A stretch of DNA of 20,787 nucleotides from Rhodospirillales bacterium. GTDB lineage: Bacteria > Pseudomonadota > Alphaproteobacteria > ATCC43930 > CGMCC-115725. Of the stretch, positions 14,603 to 20,787 are shown in pieces. A model generated the notes under the pieces. It saw only the letters and a list, made by a program, of their open reading frames with translations. It had not been told where the DNA came from and did not search any database. Position numbers and translations under genes: made by a program. Where the stretch lies: assembly GCA_015654725.1 (NCBI GenBank), contig JAATGI010000387.1:1-20787 (forward strand), in the 5' to 3' direction. Each line of letters starts with the position of its first letter. Position 1 is the stretch's first letter.

Positions 14603-15571
14603 ATGCAGCTGCGGAATCTCGGCAATTCGGGACTGAAGGTTTCGGCGGTCGGTCTCGGTTGCAACAATCTCGGCGGGCGGGTGGATCGCGACGGCGTGCA
14701 AAGACTGATTCCGGCCGCGATCGATCTGGGGATTACGTTGTTCGACACCGCCGATTCCTATCCGGTGGGCAAGCCCGGCCTGTCCGAGGAGCTGCTCGGC
14801 GATGCCTTGGGCGCGCGCCGCAAGGATGTCGTGGTCGCGACCAAATTCGCCAATGTCATGGGGCCGGGCGAGATGATGCGCGGCGGCTCGCGGCGCTGGA
14901 TCGTGGCGGCGGTCGAGGGCAGCCTGCGGCGCCTCAAGACCGACTGGATCGATCTCTATCAAATGCATTTCCCCGATCCGGCGACGCCGATCGAGGAAAC
15001 CCTGCGCGCACTCGACGATCTCGTCCGCCACGGCAAAGTCCGTTATCTCGGCTGCTCGAATTTCGCCGGCTGGCAGATCGCCACGGCGCGGGCGGTCTCG
15101 CGCGAGCTCGGCATCAACGCCTTTGTCTCCGATCAGGACGAATACAGTCTTCTGGTGCGCGAGGTGGAACGCGAGATCGTTCCGGCGGCCGCCGCGAACG
15201 GGATGGGATTCTTGCCGTATTTCCCGCTCGCAAGCGGCTTCCTCACCGGCAAATACAAGCGCAATTCGCCGATGCCGCAAGGGGCCCGCATCACCGTCGC
15301 CAAAATCTTCCAGGACAATTACCTCACCGACGAGAATTGGGCCATCGTCGAGCGGCTCGAGGATTTCTGCCAAACGCGCGGCCATACGCTGCTGGAACTG
15401 GCGTTTTCCTGGCTCTTGTCGCGCCCGGCGGTCGCCAGCGTCATCGCCGGCGCGACCAAGCCCGAGCAGCTTCACGCCAACGTCGCCGCCGCGGACTGGA
15501 CCTTGACCGCCGAGGAATTGGCGGCCGTGGACCGCATCTCGCCGCTGCCCAAGACCAAGAAGATTCATTGA
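14603..15571 (+). CDS. Aldo/keto reductase
   Basis: The 322-residue NADPH-dependent oxidoreductase has the catalytic tetrad D48, Y53, K81 and H122 ('FDTADSYP', 'VATKFAN', 'YQMHFPD') and the coenzyme-binding C-terminal block 'SVIAGATKPEQL' close to the end. It resembles the YajO/Tas-type subgroup that reduces aldehydes and quinones. The start ATG at 14603 is preceded by GAGGGG (14591-14596); longer frames upstream lack family features. It stands alone. The substrate is unknown. Confidence 0.93.
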   Translation: MQLRNLGNSGLKVSAVGLGCNNLGGRVDRDGVQRLIPAAIDLGITLFDTADSYPVGKPGLSEELLGDALGARRKDVVVATKFANVMGPGEMMRGGSRRWIVAAVEGSLRRLKTDWIDLYQMHFPDPATPIEETLRALDDLVRHGKVRYLGCSNFAGWQIATARAVSRELGINAFVSDQDEYSLLVREVEREIVPAAAANGMGFLPYFPLASGFLTGKYKRNSPMPQGARITVAKIFQDNYLTDENWAIVERLEDFCQTRGHTLLELAFSWLLSRPAVASVIAGATKPEQLHANVAAADWTLTAEELAAVDRISPLPKTKKIH

Positions 15572-15650
15572 CGCACGTCGCCCGCTGGGTTCGTTTCGCA
15601 AAATTTTGCATTCGACACCGGCGTCCGGGCGGTCGCGGGTCAGGCCTGGC

Positions 15651-15683
15651 TTTGGCTGTTTCTGCAGCCAATCTGCAGCCAAA
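15651..15683. repeat. Tandem 11-bp repeat with overlapping 8-bp inverted repeat
   Basis: TCTGCAGCCAA occurs twice in tandem (15661-15671 and 15672-15682). TTTGGCTG (15651-15658) is the inverse of CAGCCAAA (15676-15683), so a transcript could fold into an 8-bp stem, or a smaller alternative GGCTG/CAGCC stem. No T-run follows on either strand. Confidence 0.7.
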
Positions 15684-15740
15684 TCGTTAATTTTGCGCCG
15701 CCCTGAAAACCGCGTCGTCCCTGGAATCTTCGCCGTACTA

Positions 15741-15769
15741 AATCTAGAACATAATAGGAACATTGTCAA
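15741..15769 (-). promoter_or_regulatory. SOS-type promoter: LexA box within the spacer
   Basis: Leftward TTGACA (15764-15769), 17 bp, TAGATT (15741-15746). The spacer contains GTTC-N7-GTTC (15747-15761, read on the plus strand as GAAC ATAATAG GAAC), the alphaproteobacterial LexA operator. The expected start is near 15734. The transcript would run through the repeat cluster and antisense into the aldo/keto reductase gene; no sense gene follows. Confidence 0.75.
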
Positions 15770-15895
15770 GGCCGCCGCCCGCTCTGTGGCTCAGCCGCTG
15801 CCGCAGGCGCCAAGCGACGGATCAAAAGGAAAATTTGGTGCGGGGTGACGGATCGGACGATAACATCAGCCCGCCTAACATCGCGGGAAAAACCG

Positions 15896-16306
15896 ATGCA
15901 ACTTGCTCATGGCGGGCGCGCAACACTGGCCGCGCTGATATTTACCGCGATGTCGATCTTGTTCAGTCCGACGACGGCGCGGGCGGAAATCGTCACGATG
16001 GAGTGTTCCGGCGACGTCACCGGTACTTTTATTATCGATTTCTCAATAGGAACCGTGGCTTCGTACCACGATAACAAGGCGTTCTATTTGACCGAAGTCG
16101 AAATAACCGCCTCGACAATTTCCTTTCTCGAGGATCACCCGGGCGTTGCAACCGAGACCGTCCGCACCGGCGGGACAGCCTCGAATTACCGCATCGATCG
16201 GGCCACCGGAAAAGTCGAATCGCAAACCTATGACTATATGGACAATAAGGTCACGGACACGTCGAGCCATGTCGGCCAGTGTAAGAAAGTCCCCAATCCC
16301 AAATGA
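15896..16306 (+). CDS. Small secreted protein of unknown function
   Basis: The 136-residue product starts with a clear signal peptide (basic 'MQLAHGGR', hydrophobic 'LAALIFTAMSILF', cleavage after ARA at about 30-32). The mature part (about 105 residues) is rich in T, S, D and V, with beta-strand-like alternation, and has two cysteines ('MECSGDVTGTF' and 'VGQCKKV' at the end) that could form a disulfide linking the two ends. I do not recognise the family. I chose the ATG at 15896 because the signal peptide begins there; a GTG at 15845 is possible. The SOS promoter upstream points away from it. Confidence 0.68.
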   Translation: MQLAHGGRATLAALIFTAMSILFSPTTARAEIVTMECSGDVTGTFIIDFSIGTVASYHDNKAFYLTEVEITASTISFLEDHPGVATETVRTGGTASNYRIDRATGKVESQTYDYMDNKVTDTSSHVGQCKKVPNPK

Positions 16307-16309
16307 GGC

Positions 16310-16333
16310 GTTGGGAAATCTGTTGGGAAATCT
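16310..16333. repeat. 12-bp perfect tandem repeat
   Basis: GTTGGGAAATCT occurs twice in direct succession (16310-16321 and 16322-16333), four bases after the stop of the secreted-protein gene. Its first TTGGG can pair with CCCAA before the stop (16292-16296), a weak hairpin only. Confidence 0.8.
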
Positions 16334-16417
16334 AAGGCACGGAGCCGCTCGCCCGGAGGCAACGGCGCCGCCATCGCGGGCGCTGTCCGCGGACGGCAAC
16401 TGATCGGGTGGGGTTGC

Positions 16418-16445
16418 TTGCGCGGCTGCGGGATTGACGTTATAC
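16418..16445 (+). promoter_or_regulatory. Candidate promoter of tRNA-Val
   Basis: TTGCGC (16418-16423), 16 bp, TTATAC (16440-16445), 20 bases before the mature tRNA end. A small GC hairpin (16447-16462) lies in the presumed leader. Confidence 0.45.
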
Positions 16446-16465
16446 CCGCCCGTTTGCGGGCGCGC

Positions 16466-16540
16466 GGGCGCGTAGCTCAGCGGGAGAGCACTGCCTTGAC
16501 ATGGCAGGGGTCACAGGTTCAATCCCTGTCGCGCCCACCA
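16466..16540 (+). tRNA. tRNA-Val (anticodon GAC)
   Basis: All arms fold. The acceptor is GGGCGCG (16466-16472) with CGCGCCC (16530-16536), the D arm GCTC/GAGC, the anticodon stem CTGCC/GGCAG with loop TTGACAT and anticodon GAC at 16498-16500, and the T arm ACAGG-TTCAATC-CCTGT. The encoded CCA ends at 16540. Confidence 0.97.
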
Positions 16541-16586
16541 GCGCGCCAAACGCCATCCGTCGCTTGCTCGCACGATCGGGTTTGCC

Positions 16587-17078
16587 ATGATCAAAGGTCT
16601 TCATCACCACGTCTATCGCTGCCGCGATTCCGAGGAAAATCGGCGATTTTACGAGGATTTTCTCGGCTTGCCGCTGGTGCGGACATTTCGTGCCGGGCGC
16701 ACCGCCACCGGCCGCGCCGTCGATCTTCTGCACACGACCTATCGGCTCGGCGAGCATTCCTTTCTCGAATTCTTCGAGGTGCCGAATCAGGCCTTTGAAT
16801 TCAAGCCGCAGCATGATTTCGATTTGCATTTGGCGCTCGAGGTCGATCGCGACACGCAGCAGCGTCTCTCCGCTCAGGCCAAGGCGGAGGGCCGCGAGTT
16901 GCGCGGTCCCTCCGATCACGGCCCGATCGAATCTATCTATCTGCGCGATCCCAACGGCTATGTCGTCGAATTGACCGCGCCCAAGCCGGGGCAAGCGCGG
17001 CAGCCCGATCCCGCCGCCAACCGCGCGCGCGAAATCCTCGATGACTGGCAGGCCACCAAGCCGACCCATTCCACCTAA
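16587..17078 (+). CDS. VOC-family (glyoxalase/extradiol dioxygenase fold) protein
   Basis: The 163-residue protein has paired beta-alpha-beta modules: 'LHHHVYRCRDSEENRRFYEDFLGLPLV' (5-31) and 'IESIYLRDPNGYVVELT' (114-130). Likely metal ligands are H8, H81 and E128, with E61 as a further candidate. The C-terminal tail of about 30 residues is extra to the core. The family includes glyoxalase I, fosfomycin and bleomycin resistance proteins and ring-cleaving dioxygenases; the sequence does not decide which. The start ATG at 16587 lies 46 bp after the tRNA. It is followed by the aminotransferase after 103 bp on the same strand. Confidence 0.9.
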   Translation: MIKGLHHHVYRCRDSEENRRFYEDFLGLPLVRTFRAGRTATGRAVDLLHTTYRLGEHSFLEFFEVPNQAFEFKPQHDFDLHLALEVDRDTQQRLSAQAKAEGRELRGPSDHGPIESIYLRDPNGYVVELTAPKPGQARQPDPAANRAREILDDWQATKPTHST

Positions 17079-17181
17079 GCTGGACTCGGGCGGCGCATCC
17101 CCTCTCGCATCGTGGCGCACAAAGGTTTAGCATAATGCCCGTTTTTTCACCCTTCCGGCCGCCGCACATTCGAAGATCGCC

Positions 17182-18417
17182 ATGACCGAAGAATTCCACC
17201 GCATCAAGCGCCTGCCGCCTTATGTGTTCGCCGAGGTCAACGCCCTGAAGGCACGCGCGCGAGCGGCGGGCCGCGACGTCATCGATCTCGGCATGGGCAA
17301 TCCCGACGGGCCGACGCCCGAGCATATCGTCGCCAAGCTGGGGGCGGCGGTGCAGAATCCACGCCCTCACGGCTCTTCGCCGTCTCGCGGCATCCCCGGC
17401 CTGCGACGGGCGCAAGCGGCCTATTACGCGCGCCGCTTCGGTGTCGAACTCGATCCCGAAAGCGAGATCATCGTTACCCTAGGCTCGAAGGAGGGCCTGG
17501 CGAATCTGGCGCAGGCGATCACCGCGCCGGGCGATGTCGTGCTGGTGCCGAACCCGTGCTATCCGATTCATTCCTTCGGCTTCATCATCGCGGGCGCCGC
17601 CGTGCGCCATGTACCGGCCGGTCCGGGCAACGATTTCATCGCCGAGCTCAAGACGGCGGTCGCCGATTGCTCGCCGCGGCCGCTCGCGGTCGTGCTGAAT
17701 TATCCCGCCAATCCGACGGCGCAGGTGGTCGGCCTCGATTTCTACGCCGAGATCGTCGATTTCTGCCGCCATCACGGCATCTATGTCCTGTCCGACATCG
17801 CCTATGCCGAGATTTACTTCGACGGCAACCCGCCGCCCTCGATCCTCGAAGTGCCGGGCGCGCGCGACATCGCGGTGGAATTCTCCTCGCTGAGCAAGAC
17901 CTACAACATGGCGGGCTGGCGCATCGGCTTCGCGGTCGGCAACAAGCGGCTGATCGCGGCGCTGGCGCGGGTCAAATCCTATCTCGATTACGGCGCCTTC
18001 ACCCCGATCCAGGTGGCGGCGACCGCGGCCTTGAACGGTCCGCAGGAGTGCATCGAGCAAATCCGCGAACGGTATCGTCTGCGCCGCGACGTCCTCGTCG
18101 ATGGCCTGCATCAAGCGGGTTGGGACATTCCGGCGCCGGCCGCCACCATGTTCGCCTGGGCGCCGCTCCCCGAGCGGTTCCGCAATCTGGGCAGCCTCGA
18201 ATTCTCCAAGCTCTTGCTCGAAGAAGCCAATGTCGCGGTGTCGCCCGGCGTCGGCTTCGGCGAGAATGGCGAGAATTTCGTCCGCATCGCGATGGTGGAA
18301 AACCGCCACCGCCTGCGCCAGGCGACGCGCAACATCAAGCAGTTCCTCAACGGCCGCAATTCCGGTGGCGGCGGCAAGATCAAGGAACGCGCGGTCGCGT
18401 CGCCGGAAAATCGCTGA
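17182..18417 (+). CDS. Class I/II PLP aminotransferase, AlaC/LL-diaminopimelate aminotransferase-like
   Basis: The 411-residue fold-type I aminotransferase has 'DLGMGNPDGPTP' (35-46), 'GSKEGL' (101-106), 'NYPANPTA' (173-180), D205 in 'LSDIAYAE' and the PLP lysine K239 in 'SSLSKTYNMAGWRIGF'. Overall it follows AlaC (glutamate-pyruvate) and DapL-like enzymes, which make alanine or act in lysine synthesis. The block usually written H-R-Y-S-x-S-R-G-I-P reads HGSSPSRGIP here (63-72), so the conserved tyrosine is missing. In many alphaproteobacteria this gene precedes hom; here a convergent membrane gene follows. The start ATG at 17182 gives the expected N-terminus. Confidence 0.9.
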   Translation: MTEEFHRIKRLPPYVFAEVNALKARARAAGRDVIDLGMGNPDGPTPEHIVAKLGAAVQNPRPHGSSPSRGIPGLRRAQAAYYARRFGVELDPESEIIVTLGSKEGLANLAQAITAPGDVVLVPNPCYPIHSFGFIIAGAAVRHVPAGPGNDFIAELKTAVADCSPRPLAVVLNYPANPTAQVVGLDFYAEIVDFCRHHGIYVLSDIAYAEIYFDGNPPPSILEVPGARDIAVEFSSLSKTYNMAGWRIGFAVGNKRLIAALARVKSYLDYGAFTPIQVAATAALNGPQECIEQIRERYRLRRDVLVDGLHQAGWDIPAPAATMFAWAPLPERFRNLGSLEFSKLLLEEANVAVSPGVGFGENGENFVRIAMVENRHRLRQATRNIKQFLNGRNSGGGGKIKERAVASPENR

Positions 18418-18431
18418 GGACGAGATCCCGG

Positions 18432-18917
18432 TCAGCGCCGGATTTCAATCAGCAGCACCCAGGCATTGGCCCCGGCGGCGAAGAAGCACAGCATGATGCC
18501 GGGTGCGAGCAGATAAATTCCGCTCGTATCGCCCCGCCACACCAACAGCAAACCGCCGAGGGCAATCAGCGCGACCGCGAAGCGGCTTACCGCGATCATC
18601 ACGCGGGTGCTCCGGCGATAGGCCATTTCGGTCTGCAGCAAATAGCCGCGCTGCAGGGCCACGGTAACCGCCAGCATCAGGATCGAGATGACGGCGATTT
18701 CGCCGCCGAGGAGGCGCGGCGATTGTTCGGGTACCAGCCCGAGCGAGGCGACGATCAGCGTCAGCAACAAGATCAGCAGCGCTTCCATGCCACGATCGGC
18801 CATGCGGCCCAGCTCGAGGATGCGCGATTGATTAACCGAAACGCTGACGAACAGCAGACCGGCCAGTGCCGCGGCAGCGCCCAATTCGCCGACAAAGAAG
18901 TTGCTCCAATGCTCCAC
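18432..18917 (-). CDS. Five-helix membrane protein of unknown function
   Basis: The 161-residue product has hydrophobic helices near 10-28, 44-62, 70-89, 106-126 and 132-156, with charged short loops. It begins 'MEHWSNFFVGELGAAAALAGLLFVSVSVN', a start I associate with uncharacterised proteobacterial membrane proteins. I chose the GTG at 18917, preceded by a G-rich stretch; a GTG at 18923 or TTG at 18980 are alternatives. It converges with the aminotransferase, with 14 bp between the stops, and diverges from rpmJ. Confidence 0.75.
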   Translation of the reverse strand: MEHWSNFFVGELGAAAALAGLLFVSVSVNQSRILELGRMADRGMEALLILLLTLIVASLGLVPEQSPRLLGGEIAVISILMLAVTVALQRGYLLQTEMAYRRSTRVMIAVSRFAVALIALGGLLLVWRGDTSGIYLLAPGIMLCFFAAGANAWVLLIEIRR

Positions 18918-19003
18918 TGCCACCCCCCGGTCTGGCGCATCTCTAGCATCGCCCGTACGGCCAACGTAAGCATCACCCAATAGGTCCGGCGTTCGGCGAT
19001 CGG

Positions 19004-19032
19004 TTGACTTGGGGACGCAAGGTCCCTATGTT
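19004..19032 (+). promoter_or_regulatory. rpmJ promoter
   Basis: TTGACT (19004-19009), 17-bp spacer, TATGTT (19027-19032). The start site would be near 19039, giving a leader of about 22 bases. Confidence 0.7.
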
Positions 19033-19060
19033 CCGCCCTCTTTTCCCGGAACCCAGTGTC

Positions 19061-19186
19061 ATGAAGATCGCGAACTCGCCGAAATCGCGCAACAAGCGCG
19101 ACAAGAATTGCCGCATCGTGCGCCGCAAGGGCCGGGTCTATGTCATCAACAAGGTCAATCCGCGCTACAAGGCGCGCCAGGGCTGA
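19061..19186 (+). CDS. rpmJ: Ribosomal protein bL36
   Basis: The 41-residue, very basic protein starts 'MKIANSPKSRN' and ends 'RRKGRVYVINKVNPRYKARQG', the standard C-terminus of proteobacterial bL36. It lacks the Cys/His set that binds zinc in the C+ form (only one Cys, position 17), so it is the zinc-independent type. It is part of the large ribosomal subunit. It stands alone with its own promoter and two terminators. Confidence 0.96.
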   Translation: MKIANSPKSRNKRDKNCRIVRRKGRVYVINKVNPRYKARQG

Positions 19187-19210
19187 CCCGGTCCTTTTTC
19201 CGGTCTTTTT
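19185..19210 (+). terminator. First rpmJ terminator
   Basis: GACCCGG (19185-19191) pairs with CCGGTC (19200-19205) with one bulged C, followed by five T. It begins within the stop codon. Confidence 0.6.
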
Positions 19211-19216
19211 AGGTTT

Positions 19217-19242
19217 AAGCCGCGCTTTCCCGCGCGGCTTTT
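19217..19242 (+). terminator. Second rpmJ terminator
   Basis: AAGCCGCGC (19217-19225), loop TTTCCC, GCGCGGCTT (19232-19240), ending in TTTT. A 9-bp perfect stem directly behind the first terminator, before glcD. Confidence 0.8.
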
Positions 19243-19295
19243 GCGTTATTGCGGGATAAATCGGACACCTCCAAGATAGCGGCGGAGGATCGACC

Positions 19296-20783
19296 ATGCT
19301 GATGCCGGCGCCCGATCAAGCGACGATTGCCCGCCGCCGCGAGATCGCGGCCGGGCTGCGCCGGATCGTCGCTCCCGACGCCGTCATCGAAAGCGACAAT
19401 GAGCGCCGCGCCTATGAGAGCGACGGCCTCACCGCCTATCGCCAGCCGCCGCTGCTGGCGGTGTTGCCGGAAACCACGGCCCAGGTCGCTTCGGTGCTGC
19501 GCTATTGCTTCGAGCGCAAGATCAAAGTGGTGCCGCGCGGCGCCGGCACTTCGCTCTCGGGCGGCGCGCTTCCTCTGGCGGACGGCATTTTGCTCGGCCT
19601 CGGCAAGTTCAACCGCATCAAGGAAATCGATCTCGCCAATCGCTGCGTCGTGGTCGAGCCGGGCGTCACCAATCTCGGCGTCTCGCTGGCGGTGAGCCAT
19701 GCCGGATTTTTTTACGCGCCCGATCCGTCGAGCCAGATCGCCTGCTCGATTGGCGGCAATGTCGCCGAGAATTCGGGCGGCGTGCATTGTTTGAAATATG
19801 GCCTCACCACCAACAATGTTCTGGGCGTCGAACTCGTTACCATCGAGGGCGAGATCATTCGCCTCGGCGGCAAGCAGCTCGATGCCGGCGGCTACGATCT
19901 CCTCGGCATCACGATCGGCTCGGAGGGATTGCTCGGCGTGGTGACGGAAGTCACGCTGCGCATTCTCCCGAAGCCCACCACGGCGCGGGCGCTGCTGATC
20001 GGATTCCCGTCGAGCGAGGATGCCGGCGATTGCGTCGCCACGATCATCGCCGCCGGAATCATTCCGGGCGGCATGGAGATGATGGACAAGCCGGCGATCC
20101 ACGCCGCCGAGGATTTCGTCCATGCCGGCTATCCGCTCGATGCGGAGGCGCTGCTGATCGTCGAGCTCGACGGGCCGGCGGCCGAGGTCGATCATTTGAT
20201 CGAACGGGTTGAGGGTATCGCGCGAAGCAAGAACGCCGGCTCGCTGCGTGTGAGCAATTCGGAGCAAGAGCGGCTTCTGTTCTGGGCCGGGCGCAAGGCG
20301 GCGTTTCCCGCCGTGGGCCGCATCTCGCCCGATTATTACTGCGTCGACGGCACGATTCCGCGCAAACGCTTGCCCCAGGTGTTGCGCCATATGAGCGAGC
20401 TGTCGCGCCGCCACGGCCTACGCGTCGCCAACGTCTTTCATGCCGGCGACGGCAATCTCCATCCGCTGATTCTCTACGATGCCAACGAACCGGGCCAATT
20501 GGAACGTGCCGAGGAGTTGGGCGCGGACATACTGCGCTACTGCGTCGAAGTGGGCGGTGTCTTGACCGGCGAGCATGGCGTCGGGGTCGAGAAGCGCGAT
20601 CTGATGGGCGTTATGTTCAACGAGATCGATCTCGATCAGCAGATGCGATTGAAATGCGCCTTCGACGCCGAAGGGCTGCTCAATCCCGGCAAGGTGTTTC
20701 CGCAATTGCGGCGCTGCGCCGAGCTCGGCCGCATGCATATCCATCGCGGCGAAATGCCGTTCCCGGATTTGCCAAGGTTCTGA
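19296..20783 (+). CDS. glcD: Glycolate oxidase FAD-binding subunit
   Basis: The 495-residue flavoprotein has the PCMH-type FAD-binding domain (about 50-230, with 'PRGAGTSLSGG' at 80-90 and 'GGNVAENSGG' near 160) and the FAD-oxidase C-terminal domain with 'HAGDGNLHP' (near 377-385) and 'TGEHGVGVEKR' (near 420-430). It oxidises glycolate to glyoxylate together with GlcE and the iron-sulfur GlcF; related D-lactate dehydrogenases share the fold. The start ATG at 19296 has GGAGG seven bases upstream. The stop is followed one base later by ATG, so the next glc gene probably begins there. Confidence 0.92.
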   Translation: MLMPAPDQATIARRREIAAGLRRIVAPDAVIESDNERRAYESDGLTAYRQPPLLAVLPETTAQVASVLRYCFERKIKVVPRGAGTSLSGGALPLADGILLGLGKFNRIKEIDLANRCVVVEPGVTNLGVSLAVSHAGFFYAPDPSSQIACSIGGNVAENSGGVHCLKYGLTTNNVLGVELVTIEGEIIRLGGKQLDAGGYDLLGITIGSEGLLGVVTEVTLRILPKPTTARALLIGFPSSEDAGDCVATIIAAGIIPGGMEMMDKPAIHAAEDFVHAGYPLDAEALLIVELDGPAAEVDHLIERVEGIARSKNAGSLRVSNSEQERLLFWAGRKAAFPAVGRISPDYYCVDGTIPRKRLPQVLRHMSELSRRHGLRVANVFHAGDGNLHPLILYDANEPGQLERAEELGADILRYCVEVGGVLTGEHGVGVEKRDLMGVMFNEIDLDQQMRLKCAFDAEGLLNPGKVFPQLRRCAELGRMHIHRGEMPFPDLPRF

Positions 20784-20787
20784 ATGA
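20784..20787 (+). CDS. Start of a downstream gene, probably glcE (partial)
   Basis: An ATG at 20784-20786 follows the glcD stop directly, with AAGG (20774-20777) a suitable distance upstream. glcE usually follows glcD. Only four bases are visible, so this is an inference from context. Confidence 0.35.

Larger units (their letters stand above)
15572..15895. other. Gene-poor stretch with palindrome, repeats and an SOS-type promoter
   Basis: About 320 bp without a convincing gene and with lower GC than its neighbours in places. It holds the palindrome GCAAAATTTTGC (15598-15609), a repeat cluster (15651-15683) and a leftward promoter with LexA box (15741-15769). Short frames on either strand show no recognisable product. 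Confidence 0.55.

Noticed and set aside
14300..15769. 489-residue leftward frame starting at the SOS promoter
   Set aside because: Tempting as the SOS-regulated gene, but its start lies upstream of the expected transcription start and most of it mirrors the aldo/keto reductase codons. No protein features are visible.
16310..16333. CRISPR or longer repeat array
   Set aside because: Only two adjacent 12-bp units with no spacers and no cas genes.
19215..20414. 399-residue leftward frame opposite glcD
   Set aside because: Antisense to a well-supported gene, low-complexity composition, no ribosome site.

Overview
The window looks like chromosomal DNA of a GC-rich alphaproteobacterium, by eye roughly 60-65% GC. 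The signs are a DUF2842 gene, a GTTC-N7-GTTC type LexA box inside a promoter, a small RNA resembling the alphaproteobacterial ar14/MmgR family, and a short zinc-free type bL36. A Rhodospirillales- or Rhizobiales-like source fits, but I cannot place it further. Genes are tightly packed. Five neighbouring pairs overlap by 4 bp (ATGA or GTGA), which points to translational coupling.

Left third (1-7650). A leftward operon of four genes encodes a small zinc-ribbon membrane protein, a cyclic-peptide-type (SyrD/PvdE-like) ABC exporter, an SPFH/band-7 membrane protein, and an exported PstS-like binding domain joined to an OmpA-like C-terminal domain. The last three overlap by ATGA. Divergent from it are a DUF697 protein and an Sfp-type phosphopantetheinyl transferase. 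Convergent with the latter is a leftward set: a 2TM protein, a TfdA/TauD-like dioxygenase and an MbtH-like protein. Exporter, PPTase, MbtH and dioxygenase are all typical companions of non-ribosomal peptide synthesis, yet no NRPS lies in the window. Together with the odd SPFH and PstS-OmpA partners, this is the most promising candidate for an undescribed system.

Middle (7700-14450). A D-2-hydroxyacid dehydrogenase overlaps a DUF2842 gene. Behind them lies a complete ribose-type sugar ABC importer (binding protein, double ATPase, permease). A very stable hairpin sits at the binding-protein/ATPase junction. The gap upstream of this operon carries a well-formed small RNA gene with its own promoter and intrinsic terminator. 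Next come a GNAT acetyltransferase and an N-formylglutamate amidohydrolase in an overlapping pair.

Right third (14600-20787). This part holds an aldo/keto reductase, then a gene-poor stretch with a near-consensus promoter that has a LexA box filling its spacer but no recognisable gene downstream. It is followed by a small secreted protein of unknown function, short tandem repeats, tRNA-Val(GAC), a VOC protein, an AlaC/DapL-type aminotransferase with an altered conserved motif, a five-helix membrane protein, rpmJ with a clear promoter and two terminators, and glcD. An ATG directly after glcD suggests that the next glc gene begins at the window edge.
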